DNA of 35,129 nt from Streptomyces hainanensis (GTDB lineage Bacteria > Actinomycetota > Actinomycetes > Streptomycetales > Streptomycetaceae). Within the stretch, counting starts at the first letter, position 1, and each line of letters starts with the position of its first letter. Location of the stretch: positions 1-35,129 of the forward strand of contig NZ_SMKI01000013.1 in NCBI RefSeq assembly GCF_004348415.1, in the 5' to 3' direction. The notes under the pieces are model-generated. The model saw nothing but the letters and a program-made list of their open reading frames with translations. It was not told where the DNA came from and searched no databases. The position numbers and the translations under genes are program-made. Positions 23,380 through 31,116 of the stretch are shown one piece after another.

Positions 23380-23814
23380 CTAGCCCTCGACGGTGACGCC
23401 CATGGAACGGGCGGTGCCGGCGATGATCTTCTCGGCGGCGTCCAGGTCGTTGGCGTTGAGGTCGGGCATCTTGGTGGTGGCGATCTCCCGGACCTGGGCG
23501 CGGGTGATCTTCGCGACCTTGGTCTTGTGGGGCTCGCCAGAGCCCTTCTCGACACCGGCGGCCTTGAGGATCATCTTCGCGGCCGGCGGCGTCTTGGTGA
23601 TGAAGGTGAAGGAACGGTCCTCGTAGACCGTGATCTCCACCGGGATCACCCAGCCACGCTGCGACTCGGTCGCGGCGTTGTAGGCCTTGCAGAACTCCAT
23701 GATGTTGACGCCGTGCTGACCCAGCGCCGGGCCGACCGGCGGAGCCGGGTTGGCCGCGCCGGCCTGGATCTGGAGCTTGATCAGCCCCGTGACTTTCTTG
23801 TTCCTGGGAGGCAT
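23380..23814 (-). CDS. rplK: 50S ribosomal protein L11
   Basis: A 144-residue protein that binds the GTPase-associated region of 23S rRNA together with L10-L12. The N-terminal proline-rich [21 protein letters not shown] motif, where thiopeptides bind and stringent-response activation depends, is unaltered. The C-terminal RNA-binding domain has the MPDLNAND segment. L11 is needed for RelA activation in other bacteria. The start is ATG at 23814 with GGAG upstream. Confidence 0.98.
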   Translation of the reverse strand: MPPRNKKVTGLIKLQIQAGAANPAPPVGPALGQHGVNIMEFCKAYNAATESQRGWVIPVEITVYEDRSFTFITKTPPAAKMILKAAGVEKGSGEPHKTKVAKITRAQVREIATTKMPDLNANDLDAAEKIIAGTARSMGVTVEG

Positions 23815-23933
23815 GCTCTCCGGGTCCTTACCTCGTAAACGGTGCCCCTAGCGGGACGAAGGCATACCGCACAACGGTACTGTCTGCGGCCTCCCCACCC
23901 AAATCGGCCCCCGTCCTCGGACGGGCGGCACGG

Positions 23934-23983
23934 CCGCAGGGCCCCGACCACGGCGGCGAGGCCGCCAGGTCGGGGCCCTGCGG
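23934..23983 (-). terminator. Large terminator hairpin after nusG
   Basis: A 16-bp perfect stem (23934-23949 with 23968-23983) is topped by a 6-bp stem (23952-23957 with 23961-23966), together 50 bases. It lies 29 bases beyond the nusG stop and separates secE-nusG from rplKA. The remaining 23815-23933 should hold a rplK promoter, but none could be placed confidently. Confidence 0.85.
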
Positions 23984-24012
23984 GCCGCCGGAAACGCCGG
24001 GATGCGTGGGGG

Positions 24013-24858
24013 TCAGTTCTTCTGGATCTGGTCGAAGCTCAGCTCGACCGGCGTCTCGCGCCCGAAGATCTCGACGAGACCCTTGACCTTCTTCGAGTCC
24101 GGGTTGATCTCGTTGATCGTCGCCTGGAGCGTCGCGAACGGGCCGTCCGTCACCGTGACCGAGTCGCCGACCTCGAAGTCCAGGACCTGGACCTCGACCT
24201 TGCGGCCACCCGCGGCGGCGCCCTCCGCGCCGGCCTCGGCGGCGGCCTTCTGCTCGACCTCGGGGGCCAGCATCTTGACGATCTCGTCCAGCGTCAGCGG
24301 GTACGGGTCGTAGGCGTTGCCCACGAAGCCGGTGACGCCCGGGGTGTTGCGGACCACGCCCCAGGACTCGTTGGTCAGATCCATCCGCACCAGCACGTAG
24401 CTGGGCAGCTTGTTCTGCTTGATCGTCCTGCGGTCGCCGTTCTTGATCTGGACGACCTCTTCCTGCGGCACCTCGACCTGGAAGATGTAGTCCTCGACGT
24501 TCAGCGAGACGGCCCGCTGTTCGAGGTTGGTCTTCACGCGGTTCTCGTAGCCCGCGTAGGTGTGGACGACGTACCACTCGCCGGGGAGCGCCCGGAGCTC
24601 CTCGCGGAGCTGGGCCACGGGGTCCACCGGCTCCTCGGCCGGCTCGGGCTCGGCGTCGGCCACGGGGCCGGACTCGTCCTCGGCCTCGACGGCGGACTCG
24701 TCCTCGACGTGCTCCGCGGCCTCTTCGGCGGGCTCGCCGGCCGCGGCGTCGGCAGCTTCGGTCGGATCGACGGTGTCCGCTGCCTCGACAATGTCACGCG
24801 CGGTGCCCTCGCCCTCGACCTCGGCGGACGCGGCGTCATTGCGGTTCGGGTCAGACAC
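24013..24858 (-). CDS. nusG: Transcription antitermination factor NusG
   Basis: A 281-residue elongation factor that binds the clamp of RNA polymerase and couples it to Rho or the ribosome. An acidic Ala/Glu-rich N-terminal extension of about 85 residues, usual in actinobacteria, precedes the NGN domain (from [17 protein letters not shown], about residue 90) and the C-terminal KOW domain ([15 protein letters not shown] onwards). The start GTG 24858 gives the family-typical SDPNRND N-terminus and has GGAAGAAG eight bases upstream. The frame is open to 24942, but that overlaps secE. It is 40 bases after secE in the conserved secE-nusG pair. Confidence 0.97.
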   Translation of the reverse strand: MSDPNRNDAASAEVEGEGTARDIVEAADTVDPTEAADAAAGEPAEEAAEHVEDESAVEAEDESGPVADAEPEPAEEPVDPVAQLREELRALPGEWYVVHTYAGYENRVKTNLEQRAVSLNVEDYIFQVEVPQEEVVQIKNGDRRTIKQNKLPSYVLVRMDLTNESWGVVRNTPGVTGFVGNAYDPYPLTLDEIVKMLAPEVEQKAAAEAGAEGAAAGGRKVEVQVLDFEVGDSVTVTDGPFATLQATINEINPDSKKVKGLVEIFGRETPVELSFDQIQKN

Positions 24859-24898
24859 GGTAGCTGCTTCTTCCTGACTCAGACACGGAGGTGGAACG

Positions 24899-25177
24899 TC
24901 AGCCGAAGACGTACTCCACGCCTCGGCTGAATCCAAAGTCAATCACGGTCAGGATGCAGATCATGACGATCACGAAAACGATCACTGCCGTCGTGTAGGT
25001 CGAGAGCTGGCGGCGCGAGGGCCAGACGACCTTGCGGAGCTCGGCGACGACCTGGCGGTAGAAGAGGGCGAGCCGGCCCAGCGGCCCGCGCTTGGCGCGC
25101 CGACCGCGGCGCTTGCCGGTGCCCTCCCCCTGGGGCTGGGGCTCGGGGGTCTCCACGGAGTCTGTGATCCCAGCCAC
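24899..25177 (-). CDS. secE: Preprotein translocase subunit SecE
   Basis: A 92-residue single-span SecE that clamps SecY in the protein-conducting channel. A basic cytoplasmic part with [20 protein letters not shown], the SecE signature, is followed by one transmembrane helix (about 61-82). The start is GTG at 25177. It lies 72 bases after the tRNA-Trp gene and before nusG, as in most actinobacteria. Confidence 0.97.
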   Translation of the reverse strand: MAGITDSVETPEPQPQGEGTGKRRGRRAKRGPLGRLALFYRQVVAELRKVVWPSRRQLSTYTTAVIVFVIVMICILTVIDFGFSRGVEYVFG

Positions 25178-25249
25178 TCGTCCTCACCTGATCCCGGTCA
25201 TGGTCAAAGGCCGCCCGGCCACCCGGACGGCTGTTCACCTTACGTGTAG

Positions 25250-25322
25250 CAGGGCCGGAGGGACTTGAACCCCCAACCGCTGGTTTTGGAGACCAGTGCT
25301 CTACCAATTGAGCTACGACCCT
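25250..25322 (-). tRNA. trnW: tRNA-Trp (CCA anticodon)
   Basis: A 73-base cloverleaf on the minus strand with acceptor AGGGTCG/CGGCCCT, D arm GCTC/GAGC, anticodon arm CTGGT-CTCCAAA-ACCAG giving anticodon CCA, and T arm GGGGG-TTCAAGT-CCCTC. The discriminator is G. CCA is not encoded at the 3' end (CTA follows). It precedes secE, a synteny kept across actinobacteria. Confidence 0.97.
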
Positions 25323-25503
25323 TTGGCGCGCGGTGCCCGACAACGTATCGCATCGCCAGCACCACCGCAGTGGAGTGTACGTGGTGAATCGCCGCCCGTC
25401 GAACGGGTAGTGGGGACAACAGGCCCCGATCGACCGGGGAACGCCGGGAGAACCGGGGAGAACCCATGTGTCACTGCCGTTCCACGTCTGCGACGATGCC
25501 CCT

Positions 25504-26736
25504 ATGAGTGCCGCAACCTCCTCAGCTGCCGAAGCGCGCCGGGTCTCGGCCCGGATCGGCGCGATCTCCGAGTCCGCCACGCTCGCCGTGGACGCCAAGG
25601 CGAAGGCCCTCAAGGCCGCCGGGCGTCCGGTGATCGGTTTCGGGGCCGGTGAGCCCGACTTCCCGACCCCCGACTACATCGTCGAGGCGGCGGTCGAGGC
25701 GTGCCGCGCTCCGCGGTTCCACCGCTACACCCCGCCGGGCGGGCTGCCGGAGCTGAAGGAGGCGCTGGTCGCCAAGACGCTGCGCGACTCGGGCCTGACG
25801 TACACCCCCTCCCAGGTGCTGGTGACCAACGGCGGCAAGCAGGCGATCTACGAGGCGTTCGCCGCGCTGCTCGACCCGGGCGACGAGGTGATCGTGCCCG
25901 CGCCGTACTGGACCACCTACCCGGAGTCGATCCGGCTGGCCGGCGGCGTCCCGGTGGAGGTGGTCGCCGACGAGACCACCGGCTACCGGGTGAGCGTGGA
26001 GCAGCTGGAGGCGGCCCGCACCGAACGCACCAAGGTGCTGCTGTTCGTCTCGCCGTCGAACCCGACCGGCGCCGTGTACTCGCGGGAGCAGACGGCGGCG
26101 GTCGGCCGGTGGGCCGCGGAGCACGGCCTGTGGGTGCTGACGGACGAGATCTACGAACACCTGGTCTACGGTGACGCCGAGTTCCACTCGCTGCCGGCGC
26201 TGGTGCCCGAGCTGGCCGACCGCTGCGTGATCGTCAACGGCGTGGCCAAGACGTACGCCATGACCGGTTGGCGGGTGGGCTGGCTGATCGGCCCGCAGGA
26301 CGTGGTGAAGGCCGCCACCAACCTCCAGTCGCACGCCACCTCCAACGTGAGCAACGTCGCGCAGGCGGCGGCGCTGGCCGCCGTCTCCGGCGACCTGACG
26401 GCGGTGGCGGAGATGCGGTCCGCGTTCGACCGGCGGCGTCGCACGATCGTGCGCATGCTGAACGAGATCGAGGGCGTCGACTGCCCGGAGCCGGAGGGCG
26501 CGTTCTACGCCTACCCGTCGGTCAAGGCGCTGATCGGCAAGGAGATCAGGGGCCGCCGGCCGGCGAACAGCCTGGAGCTCGCCGGGCTGCTGCTCGAGGA
26601 GGCCGAGGTGGCCGTGGTCCCGGGCGAGGCGTTCGGCACCCCCGGCTACCTGCGGCTCTCCTACGCGCTCGGCGACGACGACCTGGTCGAGGGCGTCTCG
26701 CGGATCCAGAAGCTGCTGGCCGAGGCCCAGGACTGA
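25504..26736 (+). CDS. aspC: Aspartate/pyridoxal phosphate-dependent aminotransferase
   Basis: A 410-residue fold-type I, class I aminotransferase of the aspartate aminotransferase Ib group, normal length. [15 protein letters not shown] near residue 47 is the substrate-binding start region, [10 protein letters not shown] holds the conserved Asn, [10 protein letters not shown] the conserved Asp and Tyr, and [14 protein letters not shown] contains the PLP Schiff-base lysine, Lys249. The conserved Arg for the substrate carboxylate is in GYLRLSYAL. It would interconvert aspartate and oxaloacetate with glutamate and 2-oxoglutarate. ATG 25504 has no ribosome site, and a possible -10 lies just before it, so the message may be leaderless. 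A longer frame from 25468 is less likely. It is divergent from tRNA-Trp. Confidence 0.92.
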   Translation: MSAATSSAAEARRVSARIGAISESATLAVDAKAKALKAAGRPVIGFGAGEPDFPTPDYIVEAAVEACRAPRFHRYTPPGGLPELKEALVAKTLRDSGLTYTPSQVLVTNGGKQAIYEAFAALLDPGDEVIVPAPYWTTYPESIRLAGGVPVEVVADETTGYRVSVEQLEAARTERTKVLLFVSPSNPTGAVYSREQTAAVGRWAAEHGLWVLTDEIYEHLVYGDAEFHSLPALVPELADRCVIVNGVAKTYAMTGWRVGWLIGPQDVVKAATNLQSHATSNVSNVAQAAALAAVSGDLTAVAEMRSAFDRRRRTIVRMLNEIEGVDCPEPEGAFYAYPSVKALIGKEIRGRRPANSLELAGLLLEEAEVAVVPGEAFGTPGYLRLSYALGDDDLVEGVSRIQKLLAEAQD

Positions 26737-26805
26737 GGTTCGGAGAGGACCCCCTGGGGGGTATGCGACTACCGGACGTCGGTGGCTATACGGCAGGATC
26801 TGAAG

Positions 26806-27828
26806 ATGGATCGTGTTGTTCGTGACGTCCGGTCGCTCCCCAAGGCGCACCTGCACCTGCACTTCACCGGGTCGATGCGCCCCGCCACGCTGCTTGAGCT
26901 GGCCGACAAGTACGGGGTCAGCCTGCCGGAGGCGCTGAGCGGGGGCCGGCCGCCGCGGCTGCGGGCCACGGACGAGCGGGGCTGGTTCCGCTTCCAGCGG
27001 CTCTACGACGCGGCGCGGGCCTGCCTGCGGGAACCTGAGGACATCCGGCGGCTGGTGCGCGAGGCGGCCGAGGAGGACCTGGTCGACGGCTCGCGCTGGC
27101 TGGAGATCCAGGTCGACCCGACCTCGTACGCGCCGCGGCTCGGCGGCCTGATCCCGGCGCTGGAGATCATCCTGGACGCGGTGGAGACCACCGCCAAGGA
27201 GACCGGCCTCGGGATGCGGGTGCTGGTGGCGGCCAGCCGGATCCGGCACCCGCTGGACGCGCGGACGCTGGCCAGGCTGGCCGTCCGCTACCGGGACCGC
27301 GGGGTGGTGGGCTTCGGGCTCTCCAACGACGAACGCCGGGGCATGGCGCGGGACTTCGACCGCGCGTTCGCCATCGCGCGGGACGGCGGGCTGCTCGCCG
27401 TCCCGCACGGCGGTGAGCTGTCGGGGCCGACGAGTGTCCGGGACTGCCTCGACGACCTGCGGGCCAGCCGGATCGGCCACGGGGTCCGGGCCGCCGAGGA
27501 CCCCTACCTGTTGGAGCGGCTGGCCGAGGCGCGGGTGACGTGCGAGGTCTGCCCGGCGTCCAACGTGTCGCTCGGGGTCTACGAGGAGCTGGCCGACGTG
27601 CCGCTGCGGACGCTGTGGCGGGCGGGCGTCCCGATGGCGCTCGGCGCCGACGACCCGCTGCTGTTCGGCTCGCGGCTCGCCGCGCAGTACGAGATCGCGC
27701 GGGAGCACCACGGCTTCACGGACGCCGAGCTGGCCGAGCTGGCCCGCCAGTCGGTGCGGGGCTCGGCGGCGCCGCAGGACGTGCGGGAGAAGATCCTGGT
27801 GGAGATCGACGAGTGGCTGGCGGTCTGA
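26806..27828 (+). CDS. add: Adenosine deaminase family protein
   Basis: A 340-residue zinc-dependent purine deaminase of the ADA family. Metal and catalytic residues are visible: His15 and His17 (AHLHLHFTG), the HGGE motif at 201-204 (usual form HAGE), His225 in RIGHGVR, and Asp282-Asp283 in GADDPLLFG. The SNVSLGVY substrate motif is present. The aspartate of the usual HVHLDG motif is Thr here, so the substrate may be adenosine or a modified adenosine such as aminodeoxyfutalosine. The start is ATG 26806 with AGGA upstream; GTG 26782 is also possible. It lies 69 bases after aspC in the same direction. Confidence 0.85.
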   Translation: MDRVVRDVRSLPKAHLHLHFTGSMRPATLLELADKYGVSLPEALSGGRPPRLRATDERGWFRFQRLYDAARACLREPEDIRRLVREAAEEDLVDGSRWLEIQVDPTSYAPRLGGLIPALEIILDAVETTAKETGLGMRVLVAASRIRHPLDARTLARLAVRYRDRGVVGFGLSNDERRGMARDFDRAFAIARDGGLLAVPHGGELSGPTSVRDCLDDLRASRIGHGVRAAEDPYLLERLAEARVTCEVCPASNVSLGVYEELADVPLRTLWRAGVPMALGADDPLLFGSRLAAQYEIAREHHGFTDAELAELARQSVRGSAAPQDVREKILVEIDEWLAV

Positions 27829-27844
27829 CACCCCCTACAGGGTG
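27829..27844. terminator. Small hairpin over two convergent stop codons
   Basis: A 5-bp stem (27829-27833 with 27840-27844) covers the six-base gap between the add and murB stop codons. It is too weak to be a sure terminator; transcripts of the two genes probably overlap. Confidence 0.3.
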
Positions 27845-28890
27845 GCGCCGACCAGCACCGGCTCGTTGACCAGGGTGACGCCGAAGGCGGCCGCGACGCC
27901 GTCCCTTACCTCGCGGGCGAGGGCGAGCACGTCGGCGGCGGTGGCCCCGCCCCGGTTGGTGAGCGCGAGGGTGTGCTTGCCGGAGATCCGGGCGCGGCCC
28001 GTGCCGTGGCCCCTGGTGAAGCCGGCCCGGTCGATCAGCCAGGCCGCCGACGTCTTGGTGTGGCCCGCGCCGGCCGGGTAGGCGGGCGGCTCGACGTCGG
28101 GCCCGAGGCGGTCCGCCACGCGGGCCAGGAAGGCGGCGTGCTGGGCGTCGTCCAGGATCGGGTTGGTGAAGAACGAGCCGGCCGACCACGTGTCGTGGTC
28201 CTCGGGGTCGAGCACCATGCCCTTGCCGGTGCGCAGCTTGAGGACGGCCTCCCGCGCGGTGCCGACCGGCACCCGGGCGCCCGGGGCCACGCCGAGCAGC
28301 CGGGCGGCCTCGGCGTAGCGGATGGGCCCCGAGAGCCCGCCGGCGTCCTCCAGGGTGAGCCGCACCCGGAGCACGACGTGACGGTCCGGCTCGGCCTTGA
28401 ACCGGCTGTGCCGGTAGGCGAAGCCGCACTCGGCGCGGGGGATGGTGACGACGGCGCGGGTGACGCGGTCGTAGGCGACGACCTCGGTGATGACGGAGGA
28501 GACCTCCTGGCCGTAGGCGCCGACGTTCTGGATCGGCGTGGCCCCCGCGGACCCCGGGATGCCGGCCAGGCACTCGACGCCGGCCAGGCCGGCGTCCACG
28601 GTGCGGGCGACGGCGTCCGACCAGTTCTCACCGGCGGCCAGTTCGAGTGCCGTGCCGTCGAGGTGGTGGCCGGTGGTGGCGATCCGGAGCGCGGTGCCGG
28701 CGAAGCCGGCGTCGCCGACGAGCAGGTTGCTGCCGCCGCCGACCACCAGCAGCGGGGTGCCGGCGGCGTCGGCCGCCCGCACCTCGGCGACCACCTCGTC
28801 GTCGGTCTCGGCCACGACGAGCCGCTGCGCGGGCCCGCCGACGCGGAGAGTGGTCAGGGGCGCGAGCGATGCGTTTCTGGTCTCCTGCAC
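27835..28890 (-). CDS. murB: UDP-N-acetylmuramate dehydrogenase
   Basis: A 351-residue FAD-dependent enzyme that reduces UDP-GlcNAc-enolpyruvate to UDP-MurNAc in peptidoglycan synthesis. It has LTTLRVGGPA at the N-terminus, GGGSNLLVGD and GIPGSAGATPIQNVGAYGQE for FAD, the YRHSRFK substrate segment, and the GSFFTNP serine that donates a proton. The length fits type I MurB. The start is GTG at 28890, which directly abuts a GGGGAG run with no spacer, so a leaderless or near-leaderless message is possible. It is convergent with add. Confidence 0.95.
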   Translation of the reverse strand: MQETRNASLAPLTTLRVGGPAQRLVVAETDDEVVAEVRAADAAGTPLLVVGGGSNLLVGDAGFAGTALRIATTGHHLDGTALELAAGENWSDAVARTVDAGLAGVECLAGIPGSAGATPIQNVGAYGQEVSSVITEVVAYDRVTRAVVTIPRAECGFAYRHSRFKAEPDRHVVLRVRLTLEDAGGLSGPIRYAEAARLLGVAPGARVPVGTAREAVLKLRTGKGMVLDPEDHDTWSAGSFFTNPILDDAQHAAFLARVADRLGPDVEPPAYPAGAGHTKTSAAWLIDRAGFTRGHGTGRARISGKHTLALTNRGGATAADVLALAREVRDGVAAAFGVTLVNEPVLVGATL

Positions 28891-29067
28891 CTCCCCAGCG
28901 TATGCGCCCTGCCGGGCGCAACGGCTCGAAGGGACATGGGGTACGGCCCCCCGCGTCGCGCGGCGGCGCGCGCCGCCACCGGCCCCGGCCGGCCGGGCCT
29001 GCCCGCGGGCGGGGAGCGTTCCCGGTCGCGCGTCGCGGGGGGCCGGCTGGACGGCCGCCGGCGGGGG

Positions 29068-29499
29068 TCAGCGGATGCGGGCGCCGTAGACGTGGTCGAC
29101 GGTCATGGTCATGAGCACGCGGCGGTCGGAGACCATCACCGCGCGGTACTCGTCCCAGTCCGGGTGTTCGCCCGCGGCCCTGCGGTAGTAGTCCACCAAA
29201 GCCTCGACCTCGGGCCCGTGCGGGTCGGCCCCGGGGCCGGTGAGGGTGGCCACGCCCTCGGCCGTGGCCCAGGACGCGCCACCGGCGCCGGTGACGTTCA
29301 GCGTGGCCCGCGGGTCACGCCGCAGGTTGGCGGTCTTGGCCCGCCCCTCGGTCATCGAGACGAGGATGACCTCGGCCGACCGGTCGTAGAACGGCGTGAC
29401 GGGCGACAGCTGCGGTCGCCCGTCTCTCTTGATCGTGGCCAGGACCCCGAGCCGGCTCTCCGCGAGCAGCCCACGTGGATCGAACGATGCGGTCGTCAT
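29068..29499 (-). CDS. PPOX-class F420-dependent oxidoreductase
   Basis: A 143-residue split-barrel flavin/F420-binding protein of the pyridoxamine-phosphate-oxidase-like superfamily, similar to mycobacterial Rv1155-type F420 enzymes. The ATIKRDGRPQLSPV start and RRDPRATLNV segment are typical, and the fold fills the entire length. It probably reduces small substrates with F420H2; the substrate is unknown. The start is ATG at 29499. It lies 27 bases after hadB on the same strand and may be part of that transcript. The 177 bases upstream of murB (28891-29067) are GC-rich and show nothing else. Confidence 0.88.
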   Translation of the reverse strand: MTTASFDPRGLLAESRLGVLATIKRDGRPQLSPVTPFYDRSAEVILVSMTEGRAKTANLRRDPRATLNVTGAGGASWATAEGVATLTGPGADPHGPEVEALVDYYRRAAGEHPDWDEYRAVMVSDRRVLMTMTVDHVYGARIR

Positions 29500-29526
29500 G
29501 GCACGATCATCGCCCTGCCGGGTGCC

Positions 29527-29961
29527 CTAGGCCAGGCGGACGACCGCCCGGGCCATGCCGAGGACCTTCTGGCCGGCGCTGCGGGCCGTGATGTCGACGC
29601 GGACGGTGCGGGCCTCCTCGTCGAGGAGGGCCGCCACCTTGGCGGTGACCTCGATCTCGGCGCCCTTGTCGTCGTCCGGGACGACGACCGGCTTGGTGAA
29701 CCGGACGCCGTACTCCAGCACGGCGCCGGGGTCGCCGGCCCAGTCGGTGATGATCCGACCGGCCTCGGCCATGGTGAACATGCCGTGCGCGATGACGTCC
29801 GGCAGGCCCACGTCCCTGGCGAAGCGCTCGTTCCAGTGGATGGGGTTGAAGTCGCCAGAGGCGCCCGCGTACCGCACCAGGGTGGCGCGGTCGACCGGGA
29901 AGACGGCGCCCGGCAGCTCGGTCCCGACCTCGACGTCCGCGTACGCGATCCGTGCCGTCAT
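29527..29961 (-). CDS. hadB: MaoC-like (3R)-hydroxyacyl-ACP dehydratase subunit HadB
   Basis: A 144-residue single hot-dog-fold protein with the hydratase-2 motif YAGASGDFNPIHWN, which carries catalytic Asp37 and His42, followed by HGMFTMA. It is the catalytic half of the heterodimeric dehydratase acting in type II fatty-acid elongation; in mycobacteria the HadAB pair serves meromycolate synthesis. Streptomyces makes no mycolates, so the role here is probably ordinary or branched fatty-acid synthesis. The start is ATG at 29961, two bases after the hadA stop. Confidence 0.9.
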   Translation of the reverse strand: MTARIAYADVEVGTELPGAVFPVDRATLVRYAGASGDFNPIHWNERFARDVGLPDVIAHGMFTMAEAGRIITDWAGDPGAVLEYGVRFTKPVVVPDDDKGAEIEVTAKVAALLDEEARTVRVDITARSAGQKVLGMARAVVRLA

Positions 29962-29963
29962 GC

Positions 29964-30419
29964 CTACTCCCCCGCCCCGGTCATCCTGGCCACCAGCTTG
30001 GTGTGCACGGTCACCACGTGTTCGCCCGACGCGTCGTGCACCTCGCCGCGCACGTCCACGATCTCGTTGCCGGCGCGGGAGCTGACGGACTCGATGACCG
30101 AGGTCACCGAGAGCCGGTCGCCGGCGCGCACCGGGCGGGAGTAGGCGAACTTCTGGTCGCCGTGGACGACCCGGCTGTAGTCGAGGCCGAGCTGCGGGTC
30201 CTGGATGACGGTCTGGGCCGCGGCGAACGTGATGGAGAACACGAACGTGGGCGGTGCGATCACGTCGGGGTGGCCGAGGGCCTTGGCCGCCTCCGGGTCG
30301 GCGTAGGCCGGGTTGGCGTCCCCGATGGCGTGGGCGAACTCCCGGATCTTCTCCCGCCCGACCTCGTAGGGCTCGGTGGGCGGGTAGCTCCGCCCGACGA
30401 AGGACTCGTCCAGTGGCAT
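29964..30419 (-). CDS. hadA: MaoC-like dehydratase subunit HadA (UPF0336 type)
   Basis: A 151-residue hot-dog protein matching the FAS1-like dehydratase / UPF0336 group. It has IGDANPAYADPEAAKALGHPDVIAPPTF (core motif ANPAYADPEAA) but lacks the catalytic Asp-His pair of HadB. It is therefore the structural partner that binds the acyl chain. The start is ATG at 30419. It is immediately followed by hadB and preceded by rpmG, the same order as rpmG2-hadA-hadB of Mycobacterium. Confidence 0.9.
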   Translation of the reverse strand: MPLDESFVGRSYPPTEPYEVGREKIREFAHAIGDANPAYADPEAAKALGHPDVIAPPTFVFSITFAAAQTVIQDPQLGLDYSRVVHGDQKFAYSRPVRAGDRLSVTSVIESVSSRAGNEIVDVRGEVHDASGEHVVTVHTKLVARMTGAGE

Positions 30420-30473
30420 GGGATCCCTCTCAACTCGGCTTCCTGGCGTGACGGTGGCGCGGCCAGACAGCCT

Positions 30474-30507
30474 ACGAGGCCGCCCCCGGGGACGGGAGCG
30501 GCCTCGT
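30474..30507 (-). terminator. Terminator after rpmG
   Basis: A 10-bp perfect stem (30474-30483 with 30498-30507) and 14-base loop begin 23 bases beyond the rpmG stop. It separates rpmG from hadAB. Confidence 0.75.
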
Positions 30508-30529
30508 CTACGAAACTCTGCGGTTGGTG

Positions 30530-30694
30530 TTAGCGGGTTTCGCGGTGCGCGGTGTGCTGGTTGCAGCGCGGGCAGTGCTTCTTCATCTCCAGGCGGTCCG
30601 GGTCGTTACGCCGGTTCTTCCTGGTGATGTAGTTCCGCTCCTTGCACTCCACGCAGGCCAGCGTGATCTTCGGGCGGACGTCGGTGGCAGCCAC
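30530..30694 (-). CDS. rpmG: 50S ribosomal protein L33
   Basis: A 54-residue protein of the large subunit. The sequence begins [10 protein letters not shown] and has two CxxC knuckles, CVEC and CPRC, so this is the zinc-binding (C+) form of L33. The [11 protein letters not shown] segment is typical. The start is GTG at 30694 and the stop is TAA. It lies downstream of tRNA-Thr and tRNA-Met on the same strand. Streptomyces usually keeps a second zinc-free copy under Zur control elsewhere; this copy would be the zinc-replete one. Confidence 0.95.
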   Translation of the reverse strand: MAATDVRPKITLACVECKERNYITRKNRRNDPDRLEMKKHCPRCNQHTAHRETR

Positions 30695-30790
30695 GTGAGT
30701 GCTCCTTGACGGATGGACGGGTGAAACACTTGCTTCAACACAGAGAGAGTAGCCGATCGGAGGAGCGACCCCTCAACCGGCTACTTGAGG

Positions 30791-30863
30791 TAGCGGCGAC
30801 CGGACTTGAACCGGTGACACAACGATTATGAGCCGTTTGCTCTACCGACTGAGCTACGCCGCC
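30791..30863 (-). tRNA. trnM: Elongator tRNA-Met (CAT anticodon)
   Basis: A 73-base cloverleaf on the minus strand with acceptor GGCGGCG/CGCCGCT, D arm GCTC/GAGC, anticodon arm AACGG-CTCATAA-TCGTT with anticodon CAT, and T arm ACCGG-TTCAAGT-CCGGT. The discriminator is A. The 1-72 position can pair (G-U), unlike initiator tRNA, so it is the elongator type. CCA is not encoded. Confidence 0.95.
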
Positions 30864-30910
30864 CTTATGAGACGGGGGATCTCCGCCGATGACGGAGACC
30901 CACATCTCAG

Positions 30911-30983
30911 AGCCCCAAAACGGAATCGAACCGTTGACCTTCTCCTTACCATGGAGACGCTCTGCCGACTGAGCTATTGGGGC
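30911..30983 (-). tRNA. trnT: tRNA-Thr (GGT anticodon)
   Basis: A 73-base cloverleaf on the minus strand with acceptor GCCCCAA/TTGGGGC, D arm GCTC/GAGC, anticodon arm TCTCC-ATGGTAA-GGAGA with anticodon GGT, and T arm AACGG-TTCGATT-CCGTT. The discriminator is T. It lies 47 bases upstream of tRNA-Met; the spacer contains a 6-bp hairpin (30880-30885 with 30893-30898). Confidence 0.95.
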
Positions 30984-31116
30984 GAGCGCTGAAGAGATTA
31001 CACGGTCCCGGGCAGAAGGAGAAATCCTTTGAGACCGGGGGCCGACCGGTGATCCACCACAGCGGTACGACTATTTCCTCCTTGCCCTCCCGGGCCACAC
31101 GGGACCCGTACGCTCC

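Noticed and set aside
30995..31000. TAATCT as the -10 of a tRNA-Thr promoter on the minus strand
   Set aside because: Position is suitable, but no acceptable -35 lies 16-19 bases upstream, so it was not listed as a feature.
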